Assembly: GCF_009905375.1 (NCBI RefSeq)
Contig: NW_027417172.1
Location: 62,001 to 126,000 of the forward strand
Source of the DNA: Apium graveolens
Taxonomy: Eukaryota > Streptophyta > Magnoliopsida > Apiales > Apiaceae
Reading direction: 5' to 3'
DNA length: 64,000 nt
Shown piece after piece: positions 32,484 through 43,290 of this stretch. The notes under the pieces were generated by a model. It searched no databases. It was not told the origin of the DNA and worked only from the letters and a program-made list of their open reading frames with translations. The first letter of the stretch is position 1, and each line of letters begins with the position of its first letter. The translations under genes were made by a program, and so were the position numbers.

Positions 32484-35400
32484 CTATGACTTTTTCACCC
32501 AAATACCCTCTACATTTTGTCTTTTATTGCTAACACTTACATCATCATCACAAGTAGTAGAATCACACATAGGGATATCATAACAGAATGGGGGAGGATT
32601 CCAGGAGGTCTCTTCTTCCGCATATTCATTGTACACATCATGATAATCTCGAGTTGTTGACGATAACACAACTGACCAATTCGCATCACATGGATCCTCG
32701 ACATAAAAGACTTGGATGACTTGGTCAACAGAGGCAAATTTGTCCTTTTTGTGGCCTGGTCGATTGAAGTTCACGAGCGTAAAACCAAGATCATCAGACT
32801 TGACTCCTCTATCCGTGGCTGCCCATGTACACAAAAATAAAGGGGCCTTGAATACGTGATAATCTAACTCCCAGATTTCTTGTACAATCCCATAGAATGT
32901 TAATTCACACTCTACGGGATTTACATCCTTAGCACTAGACACTTGGATTGTCCTAGCAACTAATAAAACACCACTATTTTGAACTACCCTAGAATTATCT
33001 CGCTCCTTTGTATGGTAACGGACCCCATCAAAAATATACCATTCGTACGTCAGCACTGAAAATGAAGACTTTCCAGCCAATCATCTAATTGTTTCAGACA
33101 CGGCTTCAGAATTTTCCCTCATTTCTATACTTACCTACAAGTAAAGTAAGGATGCATAAAAATTAATTTCAATTAAATGCACGACTTGCATATATTTTTA
33201 ATAAAATAAAAAAAGAATGTAAACTAACTTTTTGTTGAAACCAATTGGGAAATTATCGATTGTGCTCTCCCAAAAGCCACTGTACACTCTTCTTTTTTCC
33301 TTGGTAAATTCTTTCCAAGTGTTCCTTATGCAATCTGAAAATATTGCAAGTACATAGAATGAGCCACCTACTAAAAATAACTAATACACTTATAAATATA
33401 CTTATAAATATTTTACTTACCGAGCGTATGGTTCCACTTCAGGATTATTAAGAAGGACCACGAGATGTGCCTCATCTCGTTCTTTTTTGACAACAGACTT
33501 CATTATCACACGACTACTATACCGGAAAACTTGTCATCATCTTTCCGAAGACCTGCAGTTCTACTACTCTCGCTAAAGAACCCCATGCAAAACTCGGATA
33601 ATTCTTCCTTCAGATAGCCTTCAGCTATACAACCTTCCGGATAAAATCAGTTTCGGACATAGCTCTTTAATATTTTATTAAATCTTTCAAATGGAAATAT
33701 CCATCTATAAAAAACTGGTCAGCATAACCACAATTCCCTTACTAAATGGACTGTTAGATGTACCATAACATCGAAAAAGGATGGAGGGAATATTTTTTTC
33801 CACCTCGCATAAGGTCAAAATCAAATCTGCTTGGAGTTTACACAATTTTGACACATCTACGACTTTGTTGCACAAGGAGTTGAAAAAAAAACACAATCTT
33901 ATTATACTTACCCTAACATTTTTTGGAAGCACGAAATGAATACAAACCGGTAGTAACTGCTGGAGTAGGATATGACAGTCATGCGACTTCAGCCCATACA
34001 ACTTCATATCAATCAGTGATACACAGTTTCTGATATTTGATGCATGTCCATATGGAAGTTTCATATTGGACAATGATGTCAATATAATTTTTTTTCTTTT
34101 TTAGACAAAGTAAAAGGGGAAGGAGGCAAGTATGTCCTCTTTTCACCTATTTCAGGAGCTAAATCAGTCCTTACACCCATATCAATCATATCAAGATGAG
34201 AGGCAACACTGTCCTTAGTCTTGTATTTCATATTAAGTAGTGTCCCAATTATATTATCGTACACATTCTTCTCGATGTGCATAACATCTAAATAATGACG
34301 CACGTGGTGAAATTTCCAATATTCCAATTCAAAGAAAATTGATTTCTTTTTCAATACATACTCTACCTTTTTCGCCTTCCCCCCTTCCCAAAACTAAATT
34401 CAAGTTGCTGCTGTTGCATTAATACTTTTTCTCCGCTAAGTGGTTCAGGTGCGTAACCAAGTTCTTGTTGTCCATCAAATGCTATTCGCTGCCTCCAATA
34501 AGGATGATGCTCATCTAAATACCGACGATGGCCTAGATAACACATTTTCCTCTATGACTTAAATATCTAGCGACAGTGTTATCACCACATACTGGAAAAG
34601 CCTTATACCCATTATTTATGCAGCCTGGCATATTTTCGTATCCCGAGAAGTCGTTTATTGTCCACATCAGAACTGCCTTTAAAGTGAAGACAGATTTGCT
34701 ATGTGCATCATACACATTTAGTTCCCCTACCTCCCACAATTTTTTTAAATCATCGATCATTGGTTGTAGATATATGTCCATGTTATTTCCAGGCTCATAC
34801 GGGCCAGAAATCAATGTCGATAACATCATAAACTTCCTCTTCATGCATAACCATGGAGGAAGATTATACATTACTAACATGACCGGCCAACAGCTATACC
34901 GATTGTTTAATCCATTATTGTGTGGATTTATACCATCGACTGCTAATCCTAAGAGTATATTTCTAGCCTCGCTACCGAACTCGGGCCACCTACAATCTAA
35001 ATTTCGCCAAGCAGGAGAATCAGATGGATGACGCATATTTCCATCTTTAGATCGATTCTCCGCATGCCAACTCATTAATTTAGCAGTAGCAGCAGATTTA
35101 AACAATTGTTTAAATCTAGGGATTATCGGAAAATACCACATCACTTTGGTTGGAACATTAACCCTAACTTTACCATCTTTCCCAATTTTTCGGCGAGAAA
35201 GATGGCATTTGGGACACTCAGATAAAAACTCGGCAGCTGGTCCCCTGTATAACACGCAGTTATTTGGACAAGCGTGGATTTTGACATACTCAAGTCCTAA
35301 ACCAGTTAAGGTTTTCTTAGCTTCATACATACTACCCGGAAGCACATACTCTTTAGGAAGAAAAGAGCCAACGGATTCACGAAGATCGCTAAAGGCTTTA

Positions 35401-35872
35401 TCACTAACTCCAAACCTAGCCTTCTAATTATGTAATTTGAGGACTGACTCTAGTTTAGTGCACTCGCTTCCCTCAAAAAGAGGTTGTTCCGCATCAGCAA
35501 CATACCTCTTAAAGTCATCAGATTCATTATCCCAATCTTCATCATCATTATATATTACTTTACATACATTATATGTTTCTGAAGGGGGTGTAGGCTTTTT
35601 AGCAGGACAAGTACTACCAACTGATGACTTAGTACTACTAGCAACCCCTTCTCCATGCCAAATCCAATCCAAATATCCTAAACTAAAATCAGATTCATAA
35701 AGATGACCCCTGACTATCTTGACAGTAAATTTTTTGAAGTTAACACAGCGTGCACAAGGGCACGGTATTTTTTTGGGTTTTTAGCATTTTCCTCGGCAAA
35801 TATCAAGAAATTTTCGACACCAATCTCATATTGCAAAGAATCCCTATCGGCTTTTATCCAAGACTTATCCAT
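32484..35872 (-). pseudogene. tnpD/TNP2-like: TNP2-type CACTA transposase, broken
   Basis: The cut-and-paste transposase of CACTA elements. Start MDKSWIKADRDSLQYEIGVE at 35872 and C-P-C-x-x-C are the transposase-associated domain; it is split by a frameshift in a 7-base A run (35768-35774) and resumes at MDWIWHGEG (35672). The Transposase_21 core (35345-34533) has KCHLSRR, PAWRNLDCRWPEFGSEARNI, LGLAVDGINPHN, LVMYNLPPWLCMKRKFMM and LWTINDFSGYENMPG-like blocks. RKMCYLGHRRYL follows after another frameshift at an A run (about 34547). HYLDVMHIEKNVYDNIIGTL (34354-34079) and LKSHDCHILLQQLLPV (DUF4218-type, 34082-33705) come next. The last part (33080-32484, DUF4216-type) contains VNFNRPGHKKDKFASVDQV and a stop at 32484. 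A TAG at about 35426 and further breaks complete the damage; 33081-33704 is intron or decayed coding sequence. Confidence 0.88.
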
Positions 35873-36524
35873 ATAAAACCACCTGGTATATCACTAAAAT
35901 TTCAGTCTTATAACTTATATGATTAATATTATTTACTATATTCCTACTGTTTTTTGCACCACTGTCTAATTTTAAAATAAAACAAGTAAAACATAAATAT
36001 CAAACATAAATTAGGATAACAATTGACAAAATTGTTATCAATGTTATTATACCACTAAACTAATTCATTGCTAACAGAACAACACTGAAAAACAGAGAGA
36101 TACAACTAAAATACAATTATCCTATAAGTAATTACAGATGTCAAAACATAGAGATACAATTAAGCACAATTATAATCAAACAAATGTAAAATCAAAACCA
36201 AAATTTACAAGAAACAAGATAATTACAGAGCAACATCCACCTAGTATAAATTAGGGTTTCAATTTAAAAAAACCCCAATTTTCAAATCTAGGGTTTCAAT
36301 TTAAAAAATACACAAATTTCAAATCCAGGGTTTTCAAAAATTCTAAATTAATGGTTAACATGCAGGTTAATTCAAGTTTATAAAATGAAAAAGGAGGAGA
36401 AACAAACCTAATTTGAGTGCAAATGTGAGAGTAAAAAGAGTGAGCGCAGTTGCTTTGGTTGAGTAGATTGTAGCAGCGGCGAGAGGCCAGAGAGAGTAAG
36501 ACCGAGACCACGGCAAGACTCCGG

Positions 36525-36715
36525 TGAGAGTTTGAGAGAGAGAGAGAGAGTTTGTGTATTTTTAGAGAGAGGTTGAGACATACGAGAAAGAGATGGTGAA
36601 AGACAGGGAGATAGAGTTTGGGTGGGAGAGAACCGGTGACGGGAGAGGGTCTGAGAGTTTGAGAGAGATTGACGAGGGAGAGAGAGTTTGAGAGAGAGAG
36701 AGAGCAGTTTTTAGT
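36525..36715. repeat. GA-rich low-complexity stretch at the CACTA transposase 5' flank
   Basis: Runs of gagagagag alternate with gtttgagagagat words. Read on the minus strand it is a CT-rich tract about 650-850 bp upstream of the TNP2 start, where a promoter leader would be expected. No gene is seen in 35873-36837. Confidence 0.7.
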
Positions 36716-36837
36716 TTTTGGTTTAGATTTTTTTAATTAATTTGTCTGAAGAGAGGGAGAGTGAATTCGTTAAGAGGGGAAAAATTGGCTAAGGGGGAAA
36801 GAAAGGGGGGCTTTGCTGCGTATTTTTTTTTCAAAAT

Positions 36838-36960
36838 ATAGACATCAGTTCTAAATAAAGCGATGTCTATTAACAACATAGACATCATATTTTCACGGGA
36901 TGATGTCTATAACAGTTTAGAAATCGGTGGCACATTCGACCGATGTCTAACATATGATGT
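36838..36960. repeat. CACTA subterminal repeats, right end
   Basis: The same tagacatc / cgatgtct words as at the left end, at least six copies (e.g. 36838, 36861, 36879, 36901, 36940), close to the right terminus. Confidence 0.85.
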
Positions 36961-36983
36961 TTATTCACCTTTTTCTTGTAGTG

Positions 36984-37520
36984 GTGGTCCAAACAAATCC
37001 ATGTGCAATAATTGCAAAGGTTCCTCAATTATTGAATCAAGCTTCTTTCTGAATGATGTTTTGATCTGCTTTCCTTTGTGGCAGGCATCACACAATCCAT
37101 CCTTAGTAAACTCCATATGAGAAATACCTCTAACCAGTTCTTTCTTGAAAAGCTCATTCATGGTCTTGAAGTTTAGATGGGACAGTTTCTTGTGCCATAA
37201 CCAACTTTCATCTTGACTTGCTTTACTGAGAAGACAAGTTACTGATTCTGCATTTGATGAGTTGAAGTCAGCTAATTACACATTTCCTTTTCTCACTCCA
37301 GTGAGAACCACTTTGTTGCTCTTTTTGTTTGTCACAACACAGGCTTCTGATTTGAAAGTAACTGAGTTTCCCTTATCACAAAGCTGGTTGATACTCAACA
37401 AATTATGCTTGAGACCATCCACTAGGGCAACCTTTTCAATGATGACATTATCTTTTGAAATCAAGCCATATCCCACAGTATAACCTTTGCTGTCATCTCC
37501 AAAAGTAATACCAAAGCCAA
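36984..37520 (-). pseudogene. Copia A GAG-pre-integrase and integrase N-terminus; protease core missing
   Basis: Minus-strand blocks: GYGLISKDNVIIEKVALVDG, LKHNLLSINQLCDKG, then HMEFTKDGLCDACHKGKQIK and LLHMDLFGP, cut by the CACTA at 36983. The C-x-x-C of DACHKGK is the zinc-binding pair of the integrase N-terminus. Just upstream one expects the copia protease DSG site, but gag (FNFDVYRET) passes directly into RIFGFGITFGDDSKGYTVGY with no DSG; the active site appears deleted. A stop at 37527-37529 also separates them. Confidence 0.85.
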
Positions 37521-37527
37521 AGATTCT

Positions 37528-39235
37528 TTAAGTTTCCCTATACACATCAAAATTAAAGCAAGATGACTTTGGTACCCAAGTTTCCTTGGGTCCTGCCTTG
37601 TTAGCTTTCTTCTTTGGTTTCTTAGGTTTGATCTCATTTGACTTGGGAATTTCAGATTTATCCTTAGTCATTTGAGTTGGACCCTTGAAACCAGTCATTA
37701 AAACATAATTATCATGCACATTTTGATTAACAGGAAAATGCATGTTATTTGCAAACATGTTATTCCAGTCAGGCATGTTAAATGGCATTTGAGGCATACT
37801 AAATGCAATATAATAAGGATTAGGTGCAAATAGCATGTTAGCAAATTTTGCATTCATATTCTGAGTAGACATAACATTCATAGGCATGGTAGGCATGGAA
37901 GGCATGGCAGTCATTATTCCTTTCACTTAAAAACAAATTGTTTTCTTTAATTTTAGCATTTTCCTTAGTGAGGGACTTAAGTGTAACACACAGGTGATAT
38001 AATTCTGTGGACATGTCATTTATTGCATCATTACACTCAGCTTTAGATAAATGTGTTAGGTTAGTGGTGATTACCTGATTTCTTGAAGAACTTATTTTTG
38101 TTTAATCAGATTTGGCCATTAGGGCTAGATTGACATAGCTTGTTTCTTCATCTTCATCCAATCCATCTAAAGCCCAGTCATTCGCCTGTGTGATGAAAGC
38201 CCTTTCCTTCTATTTGAGCAACTCAAACTATTTTTGTTTATAATCAACAGGTTCAAACTTCTTTTTGATGGAATCAGGCTTTCTACATTCACTGGAAAAA
38301 TGACCCACCAAGCCACATTTGAAACACTTGAATTTTGACTTATCAACCATGTTTCTGTTTGGCTTAGTTGCTCCAAAATTCTTCTTAAATTTGAGCTTGG
38401 AAAACCTCATGGATAGGAATGCTAGATGTTCATCAATATCATCCATGTCATCTTGGCTCAACTGATCTTCATTTTCAGCTACCAGCCCTTAACCCTTTCT
38501 TTCACAGACCTTTGAAGTAGACTCAACAACTTCTACCTTCATCTCTTTCTCTTTATCTAACTCAGCAACCAGAGCTATGGACCCTCCTTTCTTTCTTCCT
38601 TTCTCCATCCTTTCATTTTGCTCTATTTCAAGCTCTTAGATTTTTAGGATGTCATACAGTCTCTCCAAGATGAACTCCTTGTAATCCTGTGAATTTTTCA
38701 ATGAGACTGTCATTGGCTTCCACTCATTTGGAAGAGATCTAAGGAACTTGAGGTTAGAATCTTTTGTTTGATAGACTCTTCCATGCAATTTTAGAGTATT
38801 TAGTAGCTTTTGAAATCTACTAAATATATCAGTGAGAGACTCACTATCTTCATAGTGGAAATGCTCATATTGCTGAATCAATAGCTACATCTTGTTCTCC
38901 CTTACTTGCTCAGTACCATCACAGATAATCTGTATTATGTACCAAACATCTTTAGTTGTTTTACATTTAATGATGTTGTCAAACATATCACCATCAACAC
39001 CATTGAACAAAATGTTCATGGCATTCTTATCCTTCCTGACTTGTTCAATATCAGGGTCTGACCATTCATGCCTAAGTTTTGGAACAGATGGCTCATATTC
39101 AGTTGCAGCTCTCATTGGTACATGAGGACCTCTCTCTATGCAATCCACATAGGCCTCATCTTGGGAAAGAAGATGTAGGTGCATCTTCACCTTCCATTGG
39201 TGATAATTGTCTTTGTCCAACAATGGGATCTTCAC
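37528..39235 (-). pseudogene. Copia A gag, broken
   Basis: The start reads MKIPLLDKDNYHQWKVKMHL only if a GTG at 39235 is taken; I see no good ATG, so the true start is lost or lies in another frame. Copia gag (UBN2-type) features follow: KDVWYIIQIICDGTEQVREN, LRSLPNEWKPMTVSL (38881-38636) and the CCHC knuckle CFKCGLVGHFSSEC (38461-38228). An N/M/P-rich tail (37926-37528) ends in a K-rich segment and PKETWVPKSSCFNF. Stops at about 38886, 38634, 38490 and 38226 and a frame change around 38100 break it. Confidence 0.88.
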
Positions 39236-39302
39236 ACCAGCATCCTTTTTGTTTATCTTGTTGTTTGTTGTGATCTTTATACTCTTTGTTCTTCAAGAGC
39301 TT

Positions 39303-39315
39303 GCTCTGATACCCA
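39303..39315 (-). other. Primer binding site of copia A
   Basis: Minus strand TGGGTATCAGAGC, one base after the LTR end. The standard tRNA-iMet site is TGGTATCAGAGC; here one extra G is present. It fixes the orientation. Confidence 0.8.
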
Positions 39316-39316
39316 T

Positions 39317-40319
39317 TGTTACTCCCTAAAAATACAACAAAAATTACAGAAGGGGGGGTTGAATGTAATTCTGGATCCTTTTTAAGATTTTAAAATAGTT
39401 CTAACTTGATAAATATAACAGTGTTTGATTAGCAATGGTGCGGAATAAAAGAGTGATAGAAATCAAAACACTAAGTAATAAAACACAAGCTTTTAAAACT
39501 TTCTGGTGGATTTGAAAGTATCCACCATATATATATATATATATCAATTGAGAACCCTGTGAAGCTTTGAATAGCTCACAGTTGCTTTACAAGTTTGAAC
39601 AAACAAAACTACAGAGAAATGCTTACAGAATACAGCTTGATATGTTTCTCTGAAAATAAGCTTGCTTAGTTAATTGTTCTACTTGCTACACTTGGTTTAT
39701 ATATCACCAAGTTACATGACAATAATACAAGACAATAAAATAAAATTTATCTAGTCTAAAATCATGTTGCTTCATTACTCTTTCCAATATCTTTGACTGT
39801 CTTCACAATTGTATGGAAATGGTAATGCTTTTTTGTTCTCTAATATCTGCAATTAGGCTGCCATATTCCATTTACAAACACCCAACAAATGTGATTGTGT
39901 TGGCACTGTCAACAACTATTTGAATTAGATCATCCATTGGGACATTGTTGATCATCCGTCGGGAGCTTTTGCTAACCATCCGTCGGGAGCCTTTTTTGTC
40001 ACTTGACTCTGTTTCATTTATACATAATTACAAGACATCTTATATTTACAATTAGTCATCCTATTCTATATATCAACTAGAAGTCAACATGACATATATA
40101 TTCCTACATAATCTACACATTGTTGTTTGCAGAAATGTGCTACAATCTTATTGTTACTTACACTCTCGATGGATGTCAAATTGTCATCCGTCGGGACTAT
40201 AAAGTTCATCCGTCGGGACTATGTTAGATCATTAATCGAGAGCTACAAAATTTTACTAAGTTAAATCTACTAAGGTGTTTTGTTTAACTTATCATCAAGT
40301 TCACAATATATTTCTAACA
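39317..40319 (-). repeat. 5' LTR of copia A
   Basis: Nearly the same as 18158-19164 over its length, with a shorter TA run (39525-39544) and a few small changes. The motif copies are also present (39931, 39953, 39977, 40164 inverse, 40184, 40207), with the first reading CATCCATTGGGA here against CATCCGCCGAGA in the other LTR. TATA box at 39696-39703. Flanked on the right by ATAAT. Confidence 0.93.
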
Positions 40320-40473
40320 ATAATATTATGGTTGGTAGTTGTAATCTTGTCTCATACTTTATCCTGTTTATATCCTGTTAGTTTCGGGGTTTATTATATA
40401 TTTCTACTGCTAGTATATTAGTTTATTGGTATTTTGGGTCCTCATTCCTAACCCCGAGTTTGAGGGCGTCACA
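40320..40473 (+). repeat. 3' LTR remnant of the gypsy element, right part
   Basis: It continues 17674-18157 and matches 15060-15215 (ggttggtagttgtaatcttg is shared), ending gagggcgtcaca at 40473. TTTAT follows, repeating the bases before 11433. Confidence 0.9.
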
Positions 40474-40478
40474 TTTAT

Positions 40479-42326
40479 CATACAGTTTTATTTTGAAAAT
40501 ATGAATTTAAATAGGTGAAAAACATTTTAAAAGTTCAGTCAACTTCAAAGTTTTACTATTCATAACGCTTTCACTAAAACGTTGACTTCTTTCAAACCGT
40601 TAACTCAATCAACGCACCGTTTTCGCTTCACGATCCAGACAATATTTAGAACCAATGACTCTAAACTCGTTTCCTGGGGAGAAGCTTAAATTTCCCGAAG
40701 TACCAGTTTTTAGCAGTGGGTTACTTTTGGCATTCTCAATCCGCACGACCTCGGCTCCGACATTTTTATAAAATCTAAAAAACCATAATTTCACTTGACC
40801 TTTTTATGGAAGATTTTATACTCCATTTCTTACTCTATATAAAATTTTCATAATTTTAAGTCGATTGTTTATACTTCCAAAGTTCGTAATTCGTAGCAAT
40901 TTTTGTCGCGTAAATCGGTTTAACTGAAATGGACTTAATCTTTAAAATCGTAAATCGAAATCAAGCGATTCAAGCGCTTAAACGATTCTTAACATAAGAT
41001 CTATCATTAGAAAGCCTTATTTTTTCAAGAAACACAGTTTATACATTTTGTAACTTTGCAGAAAACTTAGTGTCGCGATTCAGGTGTCATAACGGTGTTA
41101 CGTTAACCATCTGTATTTCGTTTTAACTCTAAATCACTAATCAATAACCAACAACAATCAATACAGCATCTTAACTACTTAATCAACTCAAGAACATCGA
41201 GTTCTTGAGGCTAGAATATCAACATTAACATCCAATATACTAATACTCCTAAAATCAACAAATCAACCATCAAAATTATACTTTTATCCAAGATCCATGA
41301 TTTTCTTGAAAGCTAAACTTAACCAAAGTTTGAAAGAAGGTTTATACCTTTCTTGGTTGCTTGGAAGGTTATCTTGTTGATGTATGATGCTTGGTGTGTC
41401 CTTGGTGTACTTAAGAAGCCTAAATCTTTCCAAGAAAAATCTTGAAGTTACTATTTGTCACTATTCATCATCACTTTCATCATTTTATTTAACCAAGTAA
41501 ACCTTAATGAAAATATATGAAAGATTTATATTACCTTAGTTTATGATGAGGAAGGTTGGGAATTAATTTTAGCATTTATCCATGGCTTGAAGTTGAAGAT
41601 TTGAATTCGGTTCTTGCTTTTAACGGAAAAGGTCGAATGAGGCTTTCAAGAGGGAGAGAATGCTTCTCTTGGTGTTTGCTTGCTTGGTGATGTTTTGATG
41701 AGTGTGGTTTGATTTTCGTGACATAATGAAGTGTGTATATCTTTTAATAATTAAGAAGCATGGATCATTTTCAACACCTACAAGCTAGGCTAATCACAAA
41801 GACCATCCTTGCTACTATTCACTCCATCAACTTACTATTTCATTTACTATTTGATTATTCTTCCCTAATTGCATCTTTTTCTAATTTCTTTGCATGGGAA
41901 GTTGCATAGGTTTAATTTGTTTATTCATTACTTACGTATTCACTTGGCCTCTTCTTCGCAATCGTGATAAATCCTTGTAATTGTGATGAATCCTCGTAAG
42001 TGATTCGTGGGGTAATACTTTTATATAAATCCTTTATATTTTGTAACCTTGTACTTGGGCTTTATTTGTATGATTCTAAATTCTTGACCGTAATGTGATT
42101 CTCGTATTCCTCGATAGTTCGTAAAATTAAGTCGTTTTACAATATTAGTTTTCTTCGAAAACTAACGACTTTTACATACACTCATTTGGTACGTATAATC
42201 ACAATATCGACTCGGAAACTTGATTTACATTTCTTAATATAGTGTGGGATAAAAGGTTTTTCCTCGATCCTCAGGATTACTATTCATTCATCATTTTACA
42301 AAGTCCCGAAAGTTCGGGTTATTACA
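40479..42326 (-). repeat. Chromovirus LTR 'b', proximal (5') half
   Basis: On the minus strand it begins TGTAATAACCCGAAC at 42326. It contains gagtgtatgtaaaagtcgt near 42170-42190, like gagtgtatgtaaaggtcgt of LTR a, so both belong to related chromoviruses. It was separated from 9019-11432 by the gypsy insertion. No gene is supported; a 61-codon frame at 40609-40794 is LTR sequence. Confidence 0.55.
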
Positions 42327-42331
42327 GTGGA

Positions 42332-43280
42332 AGCTTTGTTATACCTTCTTGAAGCTTCCTAACACAACATAAGAGCTTTGAATGCCTAAAAGAATCTTGA
42401 TATTTGCTTAAACAACCTTAAACTTCCATAAAATCAAGAAATCAAAGTTAGTTTACTATTTAATACTATTCATCATCATCTTTGGTGATTTATTTAAGCT
42501 AGCTAGAAATGGATTTTGAAACTTAAATTTCTAGGATAACTAAGTTTGATCATAGGAAGCCATGGAATTTACTTGTAATTTATGATAGAGTGGAGTTTGG
42601 AGTTTGAATTTTCATTCTTTGTTTCTTGAAAAGGGGCTGAGAGCTTTGAGAGAAATGGGGGGAGAGGATTTATTTTCTTGGCTTGTCTTGGTAAGTTTGA
42701 GAGAAATGCTTGGTTGTTAATTAATCAAGTGGTTTGCTTGGCTAAATATATTGATTTTACTTTAATCAATTACTTATGTCACCTTGCTTGCATTACTTCC
42801 TTGCCACATGTTACAATCTTATGATGTCACCTTGTTTTAATCCACTTGGTTATTGTTAATTGCTTGTTTAATCTCTCTTGACACTTGCCTAGGCTTGTTC
42901 CTTGATCGTTTATTTGTTTTACGCCTCGTTTAACTCTCATTCTCGTTATTGTTAGGGTTTCCCTAATACCTTCTCATTATTTTTTATTCCTTTACTCATA
43001 CTCCTTTAATATCCTTGGATTTAATTCCTTCAATCTTAATGATTTATACCTAATTCATTCGGTGTCTGGTGGATTTTCGGGAAAAATCAAAATGCTCATT
43101 TTCGAAATCTGATGACCTTTACATACACTCAAATTCATTACGAAACACTCATATGTACTCAGAATTTTCATAACAGGAGTTCTACATATGGTCGCCTGAT
43201 AATATTTCACAATCCATAAAATGAACAAAATTTACTATTCATCAGGGTTTCAAATATTTACAAAAATTAGGGTTATTATA
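42332..43280 (-). repeat. Second copy of chromovirus LTR 'a' (a')
   Basis: It is collinear with 7750-8575 from 43280 down to about 42505, and extends to 42332, where LTR b starts. The first base pair of the LTR has changed (TATAATAACC instead of TGTAATAACC), a change expected from loss of a methylated C. A purine tract GGTAAGAGGT precedes it at 43281-43290. The rest of this LTR may be 8725-9018. Confidence 0.7.
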
Positions 43281-43290
43281 ACCTCTTACC

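Larger units (their letters stand above)
27212..36983 (-). mobile_element. CACTA (En/Spm) DNA transposon, 9.8 kb, inserted in copia A integrase
   Basis: The ends are CACTACAAGAAAAA (27212) and its inverse TTTTTCTTGTAGTG (to 36983). Flanking triplets are CTG and GTG, an imperfect 3-bp duplication as expected for an old CACTA. Removing the element joins LLHMDLFGP (from 37161-36984) to NVLSISRKRF (27203 on) of copia integrase. Two genes on the minus strand fit the superfamily: a TNP2-type transposase (32484-35872) and a second multi-exon gene with a plant-transposase-like and an Ulp1-like part (28319-32095). Terminal regions are full of a repeated GACATCGG motif. The TNP2 gene has stops and frameshifts. 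Confidence 0.95.
18158..40319 (-). mobile_element. SIRE-like Ty1/copia element 'copia A', 22 kb including a CACTA insertion, TSD ATAAT
   Basis: Two LTRs of about 1.0 kb (18158-19164 and 39317-40319) in minus orientation start TGTTAG and end GTAACA. ATAAT flanks the element on both sides (18153-18157 and 40320-40324). Read from the right: 5' LTR, primer site, gag, protease remnant, integrase, RT, RNase H, a very large extra ORF, polypurine tract, 3' LTR. Integrase before RT makes it Ty1/copia, and a large extra ORF after pol is known from the SIRE/Maximus lineage. Without the CACTA it would be about 12.4 kb. All its genes carry stops or frameshifts, although the LTRs still look very alike. Confidence 0.93.
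11433..40473 (+). mobile_element. Long-LTR Ty3/gypsy element with internal deletion, host of copia A
   Basis: The 5' LTR spans 11433-15215 and is followed by a tRNA-Met-type primer site, a leader ORF and a gag fragment. At 17674 the gag jumps into LTR sequence equal to 14584 onward. This LTR remnant runs to 18157, is interrupted by copia A, resumes at 40320 and ends GGGCGTCACA at 40473. TTTAT directly precedes 11433 and directly follows 40473, giving a 5-bp target duplication. LTRs over 3 kb suggest the Tekay/Del group of chromoviruses. All of pol and about 3.1 kb of the 3' LTR are missing. Without insertions the remnant is about 6 kb. Confidence 0.85.
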
